Shown here one piece after another: positions 7,777 through 16,218 of a stretch of 64,000 nucleotides of DNA. The notes below the pieces were generated by a model. It was not told the DNA's origin. It saw only the letters and a program-made list of their open reading frames with translations, and did no database searches. Positions within the stretch are counted from its first letter, which is position 1, and every line of letters begins with the position of its first letter. The position numbers were made by a program, and so were the translations under genes. The stretch is from VAZQ01 sp963785745. Lineage in GTDB: Bacteria > Pseudomonadota > Alphaproteobacteria > Rhizobiales > Xanthobacteraceae. The stretch spans positions 124,001 through 188,000 of the forward strand of contig CAWAWR010000022.1 in NCBI GenBank assembly GCA_963785745.1, given 5' to 3'.

Positions 7777-8805
7777 TCAGCGCCAGCCAAGGCGAGGAGC
7801 GACGTGTTTAAGGATCGCCTCGATGACGTGGGCGTTGTAGTCGACACCAAGCTGATTGGGGACGGTCAACAGTAGCGTGTCGGCCTCCGTGATGGCTTCG
7901 TCTTTCGCGAGCTGCTCGACGAGAACGTCCGGCTCGGCGGCGTAGCTGCGGCCGAAAATCGCTTTTGTGTTGTCGCCGAGGAAGCCGATCTGGTCCTCGT
8001 TCTCACTGCCGCGCCCAAAATAGGCGCGGTCCCGGTCGTCCATCAGCGCGAAGATGCTGCGGCTGACCGATACCCGCGGCCCGCGCGTATGCGCGGCCGC
8101 TTTCCAGGCCGCGCGGAAGATCCGGATTTGCTCCGCCTGCTGGACGTGAAACGGGCGTCCGCTTTCGTCGATCTTCAGTGTCGAGCTTTGCAAGTTCATC
8201 CCGAGCTTGGCCGCCCACTCCGCGGTGGCGTTCGTGCCGGCGCCCCACCAGATGCGCTCGCGCAGGCCCTCCGAGTGGGGCTCGACGCGCAGGAGGCCGG
8301 GCGGATTCGGGAACATCGGCTGCGGATTCGGACGCGCGAAGCCTTGTCCGCGCAGCACCTCCAGGAAGACTTCGGTGTGGCGCCGGGCCATATCCGCATC
8401 GGTCATCCCCTCCGGCGGGGCGTAACCAAAGTGGCGCCAGCCGTCGATCACCTGCTCCGGCGAACCGCGGCTGATGCCCAGTTGCAGGCGTCCACCGGAG
8501 ATGAGGTCGGCTGCGCCGGCGTCCTCCACCATGTACAGCGGGTTCTCATAGCGCATGTCGATGACCGCCGTGCCGATCTCGATCCGCTTGGTCTTCGCGC
8601 CGACGGCGGCCAGCAACGGAAACGGGGAGCCGAGCTGGCGGGCGAAGTGATGCACACGAAAGTAAGCTCCGTCCGCGCCAAGCTCCTCGGCCGCGACCGC
8701 CAGGTCGATGGATTGCAGGAGCGCGTCGGCCGCCGATCGCGTCTGCGAATGGGGCGAAGGCGTCCAATGGCCGAATGACAGGAAGCCGATCTTTTTCATC
8801 GACAT
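7777..8805 (-). CDS. LLM class (bacterial luciferase-like) flavin-dependent oxidoreductase
   Basis: A 342-residue TIM-barrel flavoprotein. Signatures are IGFLSFGHW at the start, EELGADGAYFRVHHFARQ (the family's 'W..EHH' barrel strand), IEIGTAVIDMRYENP, SGGRLQLGISRGSP (phosphate/flavin loop) and the WWGAGTN strand. It is probably a cytosolic FMNH2-dependent monooxygenase or F420/FMN oxidoreductase; the nearby FMN reductase could supply reduced flavin. Start 8805 (MSMKK) or 8799 (MKK) are both possible; no clear ribosome site distinguishes them. Confidence 0.85.
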   Translation of the reverse strand: MSMKKIGFLSFGHWTPSPHSQTRSAADALLQSIDLAVAAEELGADGAYFRVHHFARQLGSPFPLLAAVGAKTKRIEIGTAVIDMRYENPLYMVEDAGAADLISGGRLQLGISRGSPEQVIDGWRHFGYAPPEGMTDADMARRHTEVFLEVLRGQGFARPNPQPMFPNPPGLLRVEPHSEGLRERIWWGAGTNATAEWAAKLGMNLQSSTLKIDESGRPFHVQQAEQIRIFRAAWKAAAHTRGPRVSVSRSIFALMDDRDRAYFGRGSENEDQIGFLGDNTKAIFGRSYAAEPDVLVEQLAKDEAITEADTLLLTVPNQLGVDYNAHVIEAILKHVAPRLGWR

Positions 8806-8824
8806 GTATATGGGGATGATCTTC

Positions 8825-9703
8825 TCACTTCTGACACACCGGACAGAAAAACGTCGACCGCCCGGTCTGCACGATGCGCCTGACCTGCCTTTGCAGCCCG
8901 GCGTGACGCAGCTTCTCGCCTTCGCGGTCGTAGGCGCGGAAATTGTGCTGGAACATGCCGAGCGCGCCGTCGGTCAGGCGATGGTCGCGCAGTGACGAAC
9001 CGCCGGCCTTGATGGCGTCGTTGAGCACCTGCCGGATGCCCTCGACCAGCCGCAGCGCGTGATCGTTCGGCGCGCCGGTGCGTGACGCGATGGTCGAGGC
9101 GCGGCGCTTCGGCGACAGCCGCGCACGGTGCAGCGCCTCGCAGACATAGATATTGCCGAGCCCGGCGACGATGCGCTGGTCCAGCAACGCGGCCTTGAGC
9201 GAGGTTTTCTTGCCTTGGCAGGCTTGTGCGAGCATCGCCGCATCGAAGGCATTGCCGAGCGGCTCCGGCCCGAGCGCGCGCAATAGCGGCTCCTCGTCGA
9301 GTTTGTCGCGCGCGACCAATTTCATACATCCGAAGCGGCGTGGATCGTTGAAGGTGACGGTCGCGCCGTTCGACATGTGAAAGACGATGTGGTCGTGCGC
9401 GGAGAGCTTGCCGCGCTCGTGATAGTAGCCGCCGGGCATGGCATCGCCGCCATTGAGCACATGGAACGAGCCTGACATGCCGAGATGCATCAGCAGCACC
9501 TCGCCGGACGAAAGATCCGCGAGCAGATATTTGGCGCGGCGGCCGAGCCCGCTGACGGTGTGACCTTCGATCCGCTTGACGAAATCCTTCGGCAGCGGCC
9601 AACGCAGATCGCCGCGCCGCGCCTCGACCTGCTTGAAGCGCGCGCCTTCCATCACCGGCGCCAGGCCGCGGCGGACGGTTTCGACCTCGGGCAGTTCGGG
9701 CAT
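8825..9703 (-). CDS. mutM: Formamidopyrimidine-DNA glycosylase (MutM/Fpg) with altered zinc finger
   Basis: A 292-residue base-excision repair glycosylase that removes 8-oxoguanine and nicks abasic sites. The N-terminal Pro/Glu nucleophile region MPELPEVETVRRGL, the catalytic Lys in GRRAKYLL, LLMHLGMSGSF, and LLDQRIVAGLGNIYVCEALH (helix-two-turn-helix) are all present. The C-terminal zinc finger keeps only the second pair (FFCPVCQK). The first CxxxxC is replaced by LRHAGLQRQ. Reading +1 from base 8911 restores CVTPGCKG, so an extra base near 8911 and a lost base near 8885 appear to have shifted nine residues. It lies upstream of, and on the same strand as, the luciferase-like gene. Confidence 0.92.
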   Translation of the reverse strand: MPELPEVETVRRGLAPVMEGARFKQVEARRGDLRWPLPKDFVKRIEGHTVSGLGRRAKYLLADLSSGEVLLMHLGMSGSFHVLNGGDAMPGGYYHERGKLSAHDHIVFHMSNGATVTFNDPRRFGCMKLVARDKLDEEPLLRALGPEPLGNAFDAAMLAQACQGKKTSLKAALLDQRIVAGLGNIYVCEALHRARLSPKRRASTIASRTGAPNDHALRLVEGIRQVLNDAIKAGGSSLRDHRLTDGALGMFQHNFRAYDREGEKLRHAGLQRQVRRIVQTGRSTFFCPVCQK

Positions 9704-9747
9704 GGGTTAGTTCTTACGACCTTCGGCGCTCGAACGACAATAGCGCA

Positions 9748-10311
9748 TCAAAGTCCCGGCAGGCGCGGGCCGCCGTCAAGATGCACGCCTTCGAGCGCGA
9801 GCAGTTTTGCCTTGGTCTTGGCGCCGCCGTGGGCGGAGAAACCGCCGAGCTTGCCGCCCGCCGCCAGCACGCGGTGGCACGGGATCACCACCGGCACCGG
9901 ATTGCGCCCCATCGCTTCGCCGACATCGCGCGCGCCTTCCCAATCGGTCGAGCCGAGCTGGCGCGCCAGTTCGCCATAGGTCGTGGTCTCGCCCCAAGCC
10001 AATGAGCGCATCGTTTCGTAGAGCCGTTGACGGAACGGATCGAGGGCATCGAGATCGACCGCCACGGCGCTGAAGTCGACCGCCTCGCCCGCGAGGTAGC
10101 GCGTGATGCCGGCAATGACCGCCGCAACCCACGGCGGCGGCTCGGCGGCGCCGGCGCTCGCGGCCTTGGCGGCGAGGCGGCGCTCGGTCTCGGCGCGATC
10201 CTTCTCCGGCAACTGCACGGCGGTGAGCCCGCGCGCATTCCACGCCACCCCGCACGGTCCGATCGTCGTGTCGAAGACGTGATGGTGCGCCGATGTGCGG
10301 TCGTCTTGCAT
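9748..10311 (-). CDS. ogt: Methylated-DNA--[protein]-cysteine S-methyltransferase
   Basis: A 187-residue suicide repair protein that transfers O6-alkyl groups from guanine to its own Cys. The active-site motif VIPCHRVLAAGG, the helix-turn-helix region TTTYGELARQLGS and the Asn hinge (GRNPVPVVIPC) are conserved, and the length fits the family. It starts 140 bp from, and divergent to, ubiE. Together with the adjacent mutM it forms a small DNA-repair pair on the minus strand. Confidence 0.93.
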   Translation of the reverse strand: MQDDRTSAHHHVFDTTIGPCGVAWNARGLTAVQLPEKDRAETERRLAAKAASAGAAEPPPWVAAVIAGITRYLAGEAVDFSAVAVDLDALDPFRQRLYETMRSLAWGETTTYGELARQLGSTDWEGARDVGEAMGRNPVPVVIPCHRVLAAGGKLGGFSAHGGAKTKAKLLALEGVHLDGGPRLPGL

Positions 10312-10451
10312 GATGCCGATTATGTGGTGCGCAAAGCGCGCAAATCCACCCGGATTCTGATTGATTTACCGCGTCAACGACCAGACGTAGCCTCTCCGCC
10401 ATCCCCGCGCTATGGTCCGCAAACAGGCGCAATCGAGCCCGAATAGACCGC

Positions 10452-11207
10452 ATGCCCGAGGACACCCATTTCGGATTTCGGCAAGTGCCGCTTGGCGACA
10501 AGCAGGCGCTGGTCGACGACGTGTTCCATTCGGTCGCCGGCCGCTACGACCTCATGAACGACCTGATGTCGGCGGGGCTGCATCGCGCCTGGAAGGACGT
10601 GCTGGTGACGGCGGTGAATCCGCCGCGAACAGGCGATCGGCCGTTCGCGTTACTCGACGTCGCCGGCGGCACCGGCGATATCGCCTTCCGGGTGGCGGAC
10701 GCCGGCAACCACGCCACGCGCGTCACGGTCGCCGACATCAACCACGCCATGCTCGAAGTCGGCCGCGCGCGCGCCGTCGAGCGCGGGCTCGACGATCTCG
10801 TGACGTTCGTGGAAGGCAATGCCGAGGCGCTGCCGTTTCCCGACGGCGCCTTCGATGCGGTGACCATCGCATTCGGAATCCGCAACGTGCCGCGCATCGA
10901 CCGCGCGCTGGCGGAAGCGCACCGCGTGCTGAAGATCGGCGGCCACTTCCTGTGTCTCGAATTCTCCGCCGTCGACGTGCCCGGCTTCGATGCGCTCTAC
11001 GACGCCTATTCGTTCAACGTGATCCCCGCCATCGGGCGCGCGGTGACCGGCGACGCGGAAGCCTATCGCTATCTGGTCGAATCGATCCGCCGCTTCCCGC
11101 GCCCGGAAGCGTTCGCCGGCATGATGCGGACGGCGGGCTTCGGCCGCGCGTCGTTCCAGCGCTTGAGCGGCGGCATCGTCGCGCTGCATTCGGGCTGGCG
11201 GCTGTAG
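10452..11207 (+). CDS. ubiE: Ubiquinone/menaquinone C-methyltransferase UbiE
   Basis: A 251-residue SAM-dependent C-methyltransferase that methylates the quinone ring precursor during ubiquinone synthesis. It shows FHSVAGRYDLMNDLMSAGLH (family N-terminus), the SAM loop LLDVAGGTGDIAFR, the Asp of motif II in VADINHAML, and AFGIRNVPRIDRAL. The C-terminus ends GGIVALHSGWRL as usual. The next gene, ubiB, begins 4 bp after its stop, so the two are an operon with linked function. Confidence 0.95.
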   Translation: MPEDTHFGFRQVPLGDKQALVDDVFHSVAGRYDLMNDLMSAGLHRAWKDVLVTAVNPPRTGDRPFALLDVAGGTGDIAFRVADAGNHATRVTVADINHAMLEVGRARAVERGLDDLVTFVEGNAEALPFPDGAFDAVTIAFGIRNVPRIDRALAEAHRVLKIGGHFLCLEFSAVDVPGFDALYDAYSFNVIPAIGRAVTGDAEAYRYLVESIRRFPRPEAFAGMMRTAGFGRASFQRLSGGIVALHSGWRL

Positions 11208-11211
11208 ACCC

Positions 11212-12783
11212 GTGTTCTCCGCCCTCGCCCATCTCGCCCGCCTTGGCCGCGCCGGATTCGTGTTCGCGCGCGAAGGCGTGCTGGCGCTCGTCGATCCCAA
11301 GCCGTTGCCGCTCTCGGCGCGCATGGCACTGCGCATAGCGCGACTTTTTGAACGGCGCACCACCGGCGAGGCGACGACCCGGCTGTCGGCGGCGCTGACC
11401 CGGCTCGGGCCGACTTACGTGAAGCTCGGACAGTTCCTGGCGACGCGGCCGGACGTCGTCGGCATGGCGATCGCGCGCGATCTCGAGTCGCTGCAGGACA
11501 AGATGGCGCCGTTCCCGCAATCCGAGGCCGAGCGGATGATCGAGGAAGCGCTCGGCGAACCGCTGGAGAAATTGTTCATTTCGCTCGGGCCGGCGGTCGC
11601 CGCCGCGTCGATCGCGCAGGTGCATCACGCCAGCGTGGTATCGCCCGACGGACCGAAGCCGGTCGCGGTGAAAGTCCTGCGCCCCGGAATCGAGCGGCGT
11701 TTCGCGGTCGATCTCGATGCCTTCATGTTCGCGGCGCGCAATGCGGAGCGGTTCTCGGCCGAGGCAAGACGTCTGCGTTTGATCGACGTCGCCGACAACC
11801 TGCGCCGCACCTGCATCATGGAGATGGATCTGCGGCTCGAAGCCGCCGCGCTCTCCGAGATGGCGGAGAACACGCGCAACGATCCGGATTTCCGCGTTCC
11901 CGCCGTGGACTGGGACCGCACCGCGCGCACCGTGCTCACGCTCGACTGGATCGACGGCATTCCGTTGTCGGACCGCGCCCGGCTCGATGCCGCCGGCCTC
12001 GACCTCAAGGCGCTCTCGCGCGCGGTGATCCAGACCTTCCTGCGCCACGCGCTGCGCGACGGCTTCTTTCACGCCGACATGCATCCCGGAAACCTGTTCG
12101 TGGACTCGTCCGGCGAGCTGGTTGCGGTCGACTTCGGCATCATGGGACGGCTCAGCCCGAAGGAGCGCCGCTTCCTGGCGGAGATCCTCTACGGCTTCAT
12201 CACCCGCGACTACAAGCGCACTGCCGAGGTGCATTTCGAGGCCGGCTACGTGCCGCGACACCATTCGGTCGAAGCCTTCGCGCAGGCGATCCGCGCCATC
12301 GGCGAGCCGATCCACAATCGCCCGGCCGACGAAATCTCGATGGCGAAGCTGTTGATGCTGTTGTTCGAGGTCACCGGCCTGTTCGACATGCGCACGCGGC
12401 CGGAGCTCATCCTGCTGCAGAAGACCATGGTGGTGGTCGAGGGCGTCGCGCGCTCGCTCGATCCGCAGCTCGACATGTGGAAGGTGGCGGAGCCTGTCGT
12501 GCGCGAATGGATCGAGCGCCATCTCGGCGCGCCCGGCATGATCGAAGGCGCCACCGACGGCGTGCGCGAGGTCGGCAAATTTTTCGGCGAGGTGCCGTCG
12601 CTGCTGTCGCGCGGCGCGTCGCTAGTCGAGCATATCGACACCATCACCCGCGACGGACTGGTGCTGGCGCCCGAGACCGTCGCCGCGATCGGACGCGCCG
12701 AAGCGCGCCGCAACCGCTGGACCGTCATCGCGCTGTGGGCGATCGCGGCGCTGCTGGCGATCCTGATCATCGCGGTGTGGTAA
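11212..12783 (+). CDS. ubiB: Ubiquinone biosynthesis regulatory kinase-like protein UbiB
   Basis: A 523-residue ABC1/ADCK atypical kinase needed for aerobic ubiquinone synthesis. It has the family KxGQ motif (TYVKLGQFLATRPDVV, ~residues 70-85), the Ala-rich nucleotide loop (AAASIAQVHHA), the catalytic DMHPGN and the metal-binding DFGIMG. A C-terminal membrane segment (WTVIALWAIAALLAILIIAVW) anchors it in the inner membrane. The start is GTG 11212, four bases after ubiE, consistent with coupled translation. Confidence 0.94.
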   Translation: MFSALAHLARLGRAGFVFAREGVLALVDPKPLPLSARMALRIARLFERRTTGEATTRLSAALTRLGPTYVKLGQFLATRPDVVGMAIARDLESLQDKMAPFPQSEAERMIEEALGEPLEKLFISLGPAVAAASIAQVHHASVVSPDGPKPVAVKVLRPGIERRFAVDLDAFMFAARNAERFSAEARRLRLIDVADNLRRTCIMEMDLRLEAAALSEMAENTRNDPDFRVPAVDWDRTARTVLTLDWIDGIPLSDRARLDAAGLDLKALSRAVIQTFLRHALRDGFFHADMHPGNLFVDSSGELVAVDFGIMGRLSPKERRFLAEILYGFITRDYKRTAEVHFEAGYVPRHHSVEAFAQAIRAIGEPIHNRPADEISMAKLLMLLFEVTGLFDMRTRPELILLQKTMVVVEGVARSLDPQLDMWKVAEPVVREWIERHLGAPGMIEGATDGVREVGKFFGEVPSLLSRGASLVEHIDTITRDGLVLAPETVAAIGRAEARRNRWTVIALWAIAALLAILIIAVW

Positions 12784-12799
12784 GCGGCCCGGCCTCAAC

Positions 12800-12915
12800 C
12801 CGCCTCATCCTGAGGGCGAGCCACAAACACGTTTGCGCGCGTCCATAGCCCGTCGAAGACGGGCGTCAACGCCCTTATCGGCGCGCTATGGCGAGCGCCT
12901 CGAAGGATTGAGCGG
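12800..12915. repeat. Interspersed palindromic repeat (CCTCATCCTGAGG type)
   Basis: The stretch after ubiB starts CCTCATCCTGAGG (12803-12815) and ends CTCGAAGGATTGAG, with an internal stem (GCCCGTC / GACGGGC and GGCGCGCTATGG). The same words occur in inverted order at 34050-34159. It resembles short non-coding repeats I recall as common in Bradyrhizobium-like genomes. No ORF spans it. Confidence 0.6.
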
Positions 12916-13044
12916 CCCGCTTTCCCGGCCTATTCCCCGCGCCCGCCAATCCCATTTTCTGGCTTGCATTTATTCCTGAGATATGTTCCTGATTTGTTCC
13001 CGTGCTGATTCCGAAATGTGACCGGCGTTACGGGCGAGGGATCC

Positions 13045-14085
13045 GTGAGCAAAACAGTCCCCTTGGAGGCCTGCCAAGAGATCGAGGTCTGGTGGCATCA
13101 CGACGATGGGCACGAGCAGGGCCCGGATGCCAGGCCAAGAGACATATCCGCGCCGGTGCCATTGCCGGCGCCCATCGTCGCGTCGCCGGCTCGCGCAAGG
13201 ACCGTCGTTGGGCAGCCGGATCGCCGCGCGACCGTTCATTCGCTTTCCTCTGCGGGACCCCACCAGCGCGGCGCCGGCCGCATCATTCTGGCGCTGGTGC
13301 TGGGACTTTCCGCTGCCGGCCTCACCGTCGTCGGGCTTACCGTCAACACGCGCTTTGCGGCCTCGTTCGGCCAGACCGCGGAAGCCGCGATCCTGCTCGC
13401 CGCCATCGGGCTCACCATCGATCTCCTCGCCATCGTGCTGCCGAGTGCTGCCGCGCAGCTTTGGCGCGACCACAACATCGTGTCGGCCTCGGCCGCCTGG
13501 GCGATCTGGCTGATCGCACTCGGCATGACGCTGCTCGCAGCCATCGGATTTGCCGCGACCAATATCGGCGACGGCGTTGCCGGCCGCAGCCGGCTCGCTG
13601 CCGAGGCAAGCGCGCTCACCGCCGACGTGACGCGGCTGCGCCTCGAGCGCGGCGGCATCGCCGAGGCGCGCTCGGTGGCGAGCATCGAGGCCGAGATCCA
13701 GCGCGCGCAGCCGGCCGCCGCCGCGGTGTGGAAACAGACCGCCGGCTGCAGCGATGTCACGCTGGCGAGCTCAGGCGCGGCCTGCGCCGAAGTGCTGAAG
13801 CTGCGCCAGGCGCTCGGCGCGGCGCAGCGGCGCGACGCGCTCGATGCCGCGCTGCGCACCGCCGAAGCCAAGCTCGCGCCGCTGCCGGCGATCGTGACCA
13901 GCGATCCGCAGGCCACCATGGCCGCCGACATCCTGGGTTGGATCAGCGCCGGCCGCGTGACGCTGACGCCACACGACATTCACCGCCTGCGCGTCACCGG
14001 ACTGACCGTGATCCCGGCGCTGGCCGGCATCATCTTCCTGTTCGCCACGACGCTGTTGCGAGCGGGGCGCCGGCGCAACGCCTGA
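13045..14085 (+). CDS. Four-helix membrane protein with periplasmic or cytosolic coiled segment, hypothetical
   Basis: A ~346-residue protein. The N-terminal ~80 residues are soluble and Pro/Ala-rich. Membrane helices follow at GRIILALVLGLSAAGLTVVG, AAILLAAIGLTIDLLAIVL and WLIALGMTLLAAIGFAATNI, then ~140 Ala/Arg/Glu-rich helical residues (likely coiled coil, with two Cys in AGCSDVTL and AACAEVLK), then a last helix (VIPALAGIIFLFATTLL) and an RRR tail. GAGGGA precedes GTG 13045; an upstream in-frame GTG at 13018 is also possible. The layout resembles membrane proteins of phage or plasmid regions, but I recognise no family and no neighbour supports that. Confidence 0.55.
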   Translation: MSKTVPLEACQEIEVWWHHDDGHEQGPDARPRDISAPVPLPAPIVASPARARTVVGQPDRRATVHSLSSAGPHQRGAGRIILALVLGLSAAGLTVVGLTVNTRFAASFGQTAEAAILLAAIGLTIDLLAIVLPSAAAQLWRDHNIVSASAAWAIWLIALGMTLLAAIGFAATNIGDGVAGRSRLAAEASALTADVTRLRLERGGIAEARSVASIEAEIQRAQPAAAAVWKQTAGCSDVTLASSGAACAEVLKLRQALGAAQRRDALDAALRTAEAKLAPLPAIVTSDPQATMAADILGWISAGRVTLTPHDIHRLRVTGLTVIPALAGIIFLFATTLLRAGRRRNA

Positions 14086-14118
14086 CGCTCCACCGTCGTG
14101 GCGCGATGGGTGCGTGGC

Positions 14119-14865
14119 CTACTGATAAAACTCCACCATGGCGTGGCGGAACCAGATGTTGTTCGGCGGCGCGACCGAGATCGGGCCGTTGATCGCAAAC
14201 ACCGCGATCTGAAATTTGTCGCCCGCCTTCGCCTGCGTGGCGAGCACGACACGATTGGGCATGTTGAGGCCCTGGATCGTCGCCGGCGACGGATAGCCGC
14301 TGCGGCGCGGCATCTCGCCATTGACCCAGACCTCCGCATAGTCGTCGACCAGCACATTGAGCACGGCCTGCACCGGCTTGGCCATATCGACGCCGGGCAG
14401 CGTCGATGGGATCGTGAGCAGCGCGCGATACCAGGCGAAGGCGACAAGCCCGCCGCTCCTTCGTGTGCCTAGATCTTTGACGATCTCCCATTTCGAGTCG
14501 TCGAAGTCCGGACCCATCGCACGCGGCTCGATCTGGTAGGTGGTCTTGTAGCGATCCTTGTTCACGGCCGCGGGCACTTCGACGATCTTGATGTCGGCCA
14601 CGCGCCACTGCGCACCGAGCGCGGCCGCGCTTTCGGCCGTCATCAGGTTGACGACGTGTGACGGTGGCAGCGACGGCGGCATGATCGGCGGCGGCGACGG
14701 CACCGGCTGCGCGATCACGAATGTGGACATTAATAGCGAAACGGCCGCGATTGCAGCGCCCGCTGCAATCCGCCTCCGCGCTCCGCGCTTCGGCGGACTC
14801 ATACTCATACCCGCCGAAGCTCCACCTGAGCGTAGGCGGGGCCGGCTCAAGCCTGACTGGCGCAT
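14119..14865 (-). CDS. Exported jelly-roll (galactose-binding-like) protein with palindromic insert at its N-terminus
   Basis: A 248-residue protein with a strong Shine-Dalgarno (GGGAGGAAGTT) right before ATG 14865. The signal segment AAGAAIAAVSLLMSTFVIAQ is preceded by an unusual basic/Ser-Gly stretch (residues ~9-32) encoded by a 72-bp palindromic repeat (14769-14840) related to the intergenic repeat at 43188-43247. The mature part (Pro-rich linker, then WYRALLTIP...DYAEVWVNGEMP...GDKFQIAVFAINGP) looks like a beta-galactosidase-type jelly-roll carbohydrate-binding fold, as found beside gluconolactonase-like domains. The ligand is unknown. A start at Met20 (14808) would leave part of the repeat outside the gene but has a weaker ribosome site. 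Confidence 0.65.
   Translation of the reverse strand: MRQSGLSRPRLRSGGASAGMSMSPPKRGARRRIAAGAAIAAVSLLMSTFVIAQPVPSPPPIMPPSLPPSHVVNLMTAESAAALGAQWRVADIKIVEVPAAVNKDRYKTTYQIEPRAMGPDFDDSKWEIVKDLGTRRSGGLVAFAWYRALLTIPSTLPGVDMAKPVQAVLNVLVDDYAEVWVNGEMPRRSGYPSPATIQGLNMPNRVVLATQAKAGDKFQIAVFAINGPISVAPPNNIWFRHAMVEFYQ
14769..14840 (-). repeat. Palindromic mini-element inside a coding sequence (72 bp)
   Basis: On the minus strand it runs CCCGCCTACGCTC...GAGCTTCGGCGGGT...AGTCCGCCGAAGCGC...GGAGGCGGA. It shares its blocks and their order with 43188-43247. Seventy-two bases are 24 codons, so the frame is kept. Confidence 0.7.
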
Positions 14866-14974
14866 AACTTCCTCCCGACTCTTGTTATCGCCGCTTTTGA
14901 AACGGAGTGCGGCGTCCGACTAGCGGACGCCGCAGGGAGGATGTTGTCAATAAGGTCGTGAGCGCTTCGCGATA

Positions 14975-16036
14975 TCACCGCGCGTGCGCGGGCCGCAGCT
15001 TGCGCAACGCCTCGGGGATGTTCTTCTCGACCCAGGCAGCGATCGCCGCCTGGTTACGATGGTAGAGCAATCCCGCCGCGATGATGGCGACGCCGATCAG
15101 CGACAGCGCGAACGGGAACATCATCGAGTCGCGGAACACCTTGTAGGAGAGGTGGCCGAGATAGCCGGCGATGCCGAGCGTGCCGAACACCGCATAGACG
15201 CGTCGTCCGAGCACCACCGACATCAGCAGCAGGCCGACGTTGAGCAGGGCGTAGAGCAGCTTGCCGAACTCACTGCCGCTGTTCGAGAGGCTCAGACCGC
15301 CCCAGAACGCCATCAGTCCGAACAGGTGCAGCCAGAAGGCGAAGTCGCCGCCGCGCGGACGCCGGTCGATGAGATAGGCGACCACGAGCACGGCGAGACC
15401 GAACCAGAGCGAAACGATGCGGCGCTCATCCCAGGTGAATTCGGCGCGGCCGAAGATCCACGGCGTGAGGTCCATCGACAGGAACCAGAGCGCGACCGCG
15501 ATGATCAGGACGATGAAGGGGAACGGATAGCGCCACAGCGCGATCACCGCCGCGACGATGGCCGCGATCTCCATGTAGACCCAGCTGCCTTTGATCCAGA
15601 CATAGAAGTCATGCATCGTGCCCGGCCGGCCGAACTGGCCCCACATGCCCATGGCGTCCTGGACGCCATAGACCGCGAGCGGCGCCATCGACACCGCGAT
15701 GGCGATGAGCAGACCGCCGGGCACACGCAGCTCCCGCTTGGTCCAAAGGTAATCGCCCGCGATCGCGAAGACGGCGGCGTAGACGACCGCTGTCGCTGTC
15801 AGCGCCCAGCCGCCCATGGCGGAGAAGGCGAGCGTCGAGAACAGGCCCATGGCGGTGATGACGATCAGCGCGCCCGCATACCAGAGCAGATGCGGAAGAT
15901 CGAACATCGGCGCGGCATGATCGGCCGGCGCCACGGTGGCGCGGGCGCCGAGGAAATCGAGCAGCGGGTTGAGCCGGTCGGCATCGAGTGCGCCGGCCGT
16001 CACGGCGGCGCGCAGGTCTTGGTCGGTGAATTGCAT
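14975..16036 (-). CDS. DUF2157-like polytopic membrane protein
   Basis: A ~353-residue integral membrane protein with about ten hydrophobic helices and an N-terminal soluble helix (FTDQDLRAAVTAGALDADRL) that resembles the start of DUF2157-type proteins. The C-terminus is basic (NIPEALRKLRPAHAR). GGAGGAACAC precedes ATG 16036; the upstream open frame (to 16261) lacks homology-like content. Function is unknown; no enzymatic motif is visible. The 182 bp upstream (16037-16218) hold GC-rich sequence with no recognisable signal. Confidence 0.6.
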   Translation of the reverse strand: MQFTDQDLRAAVTAGALDADRLNPLLDFLGARATVAPADHAAPMFDLPHLLWYAGALIVITAMGLFSTLAFSAMGGWALTATAVVYAAVFAIAGDYLWTKRELRVPGGLLIAIAVSMAPLAVYGVQDAMGMWGQFGRPGTMHDFYVWIKGSWVYMEIAAIVAAVIALWRYPFPFIVLIIAVALWFLSMDLTPWIFGRAEFTWDERRIVSLWFGLAVLVVAYLIDRRPRGGDFAFWLHLFGLMAFWGGLSLSNSGSEFGKLLYALLNVGLLLMSVVLGRRVYAVFGTLGIAGYLGHLSYKVFRDSMMFPFALSLIGVAIIAAGLLYHRNQAAIAAWVEKNIPEALRKLRPAHAR

Positions 16037-16218
16037 GTGTTCCTCCGCCAGCGGCCCTAACGCTCGCCAAGCAAGCCGGTACCCCGGGGCGGCCGAATCG
16101 GCGGCGGGCCCGGGTGGGCCTATCGGTACCGTTCGTTGCCTCAGACGGCCACGAGGTTCAGTTTGCGGACGCCTGACGGGCCGGCCGGGCGTTAAATCGC
16201 CGTAAGGTGAATCCGGCC

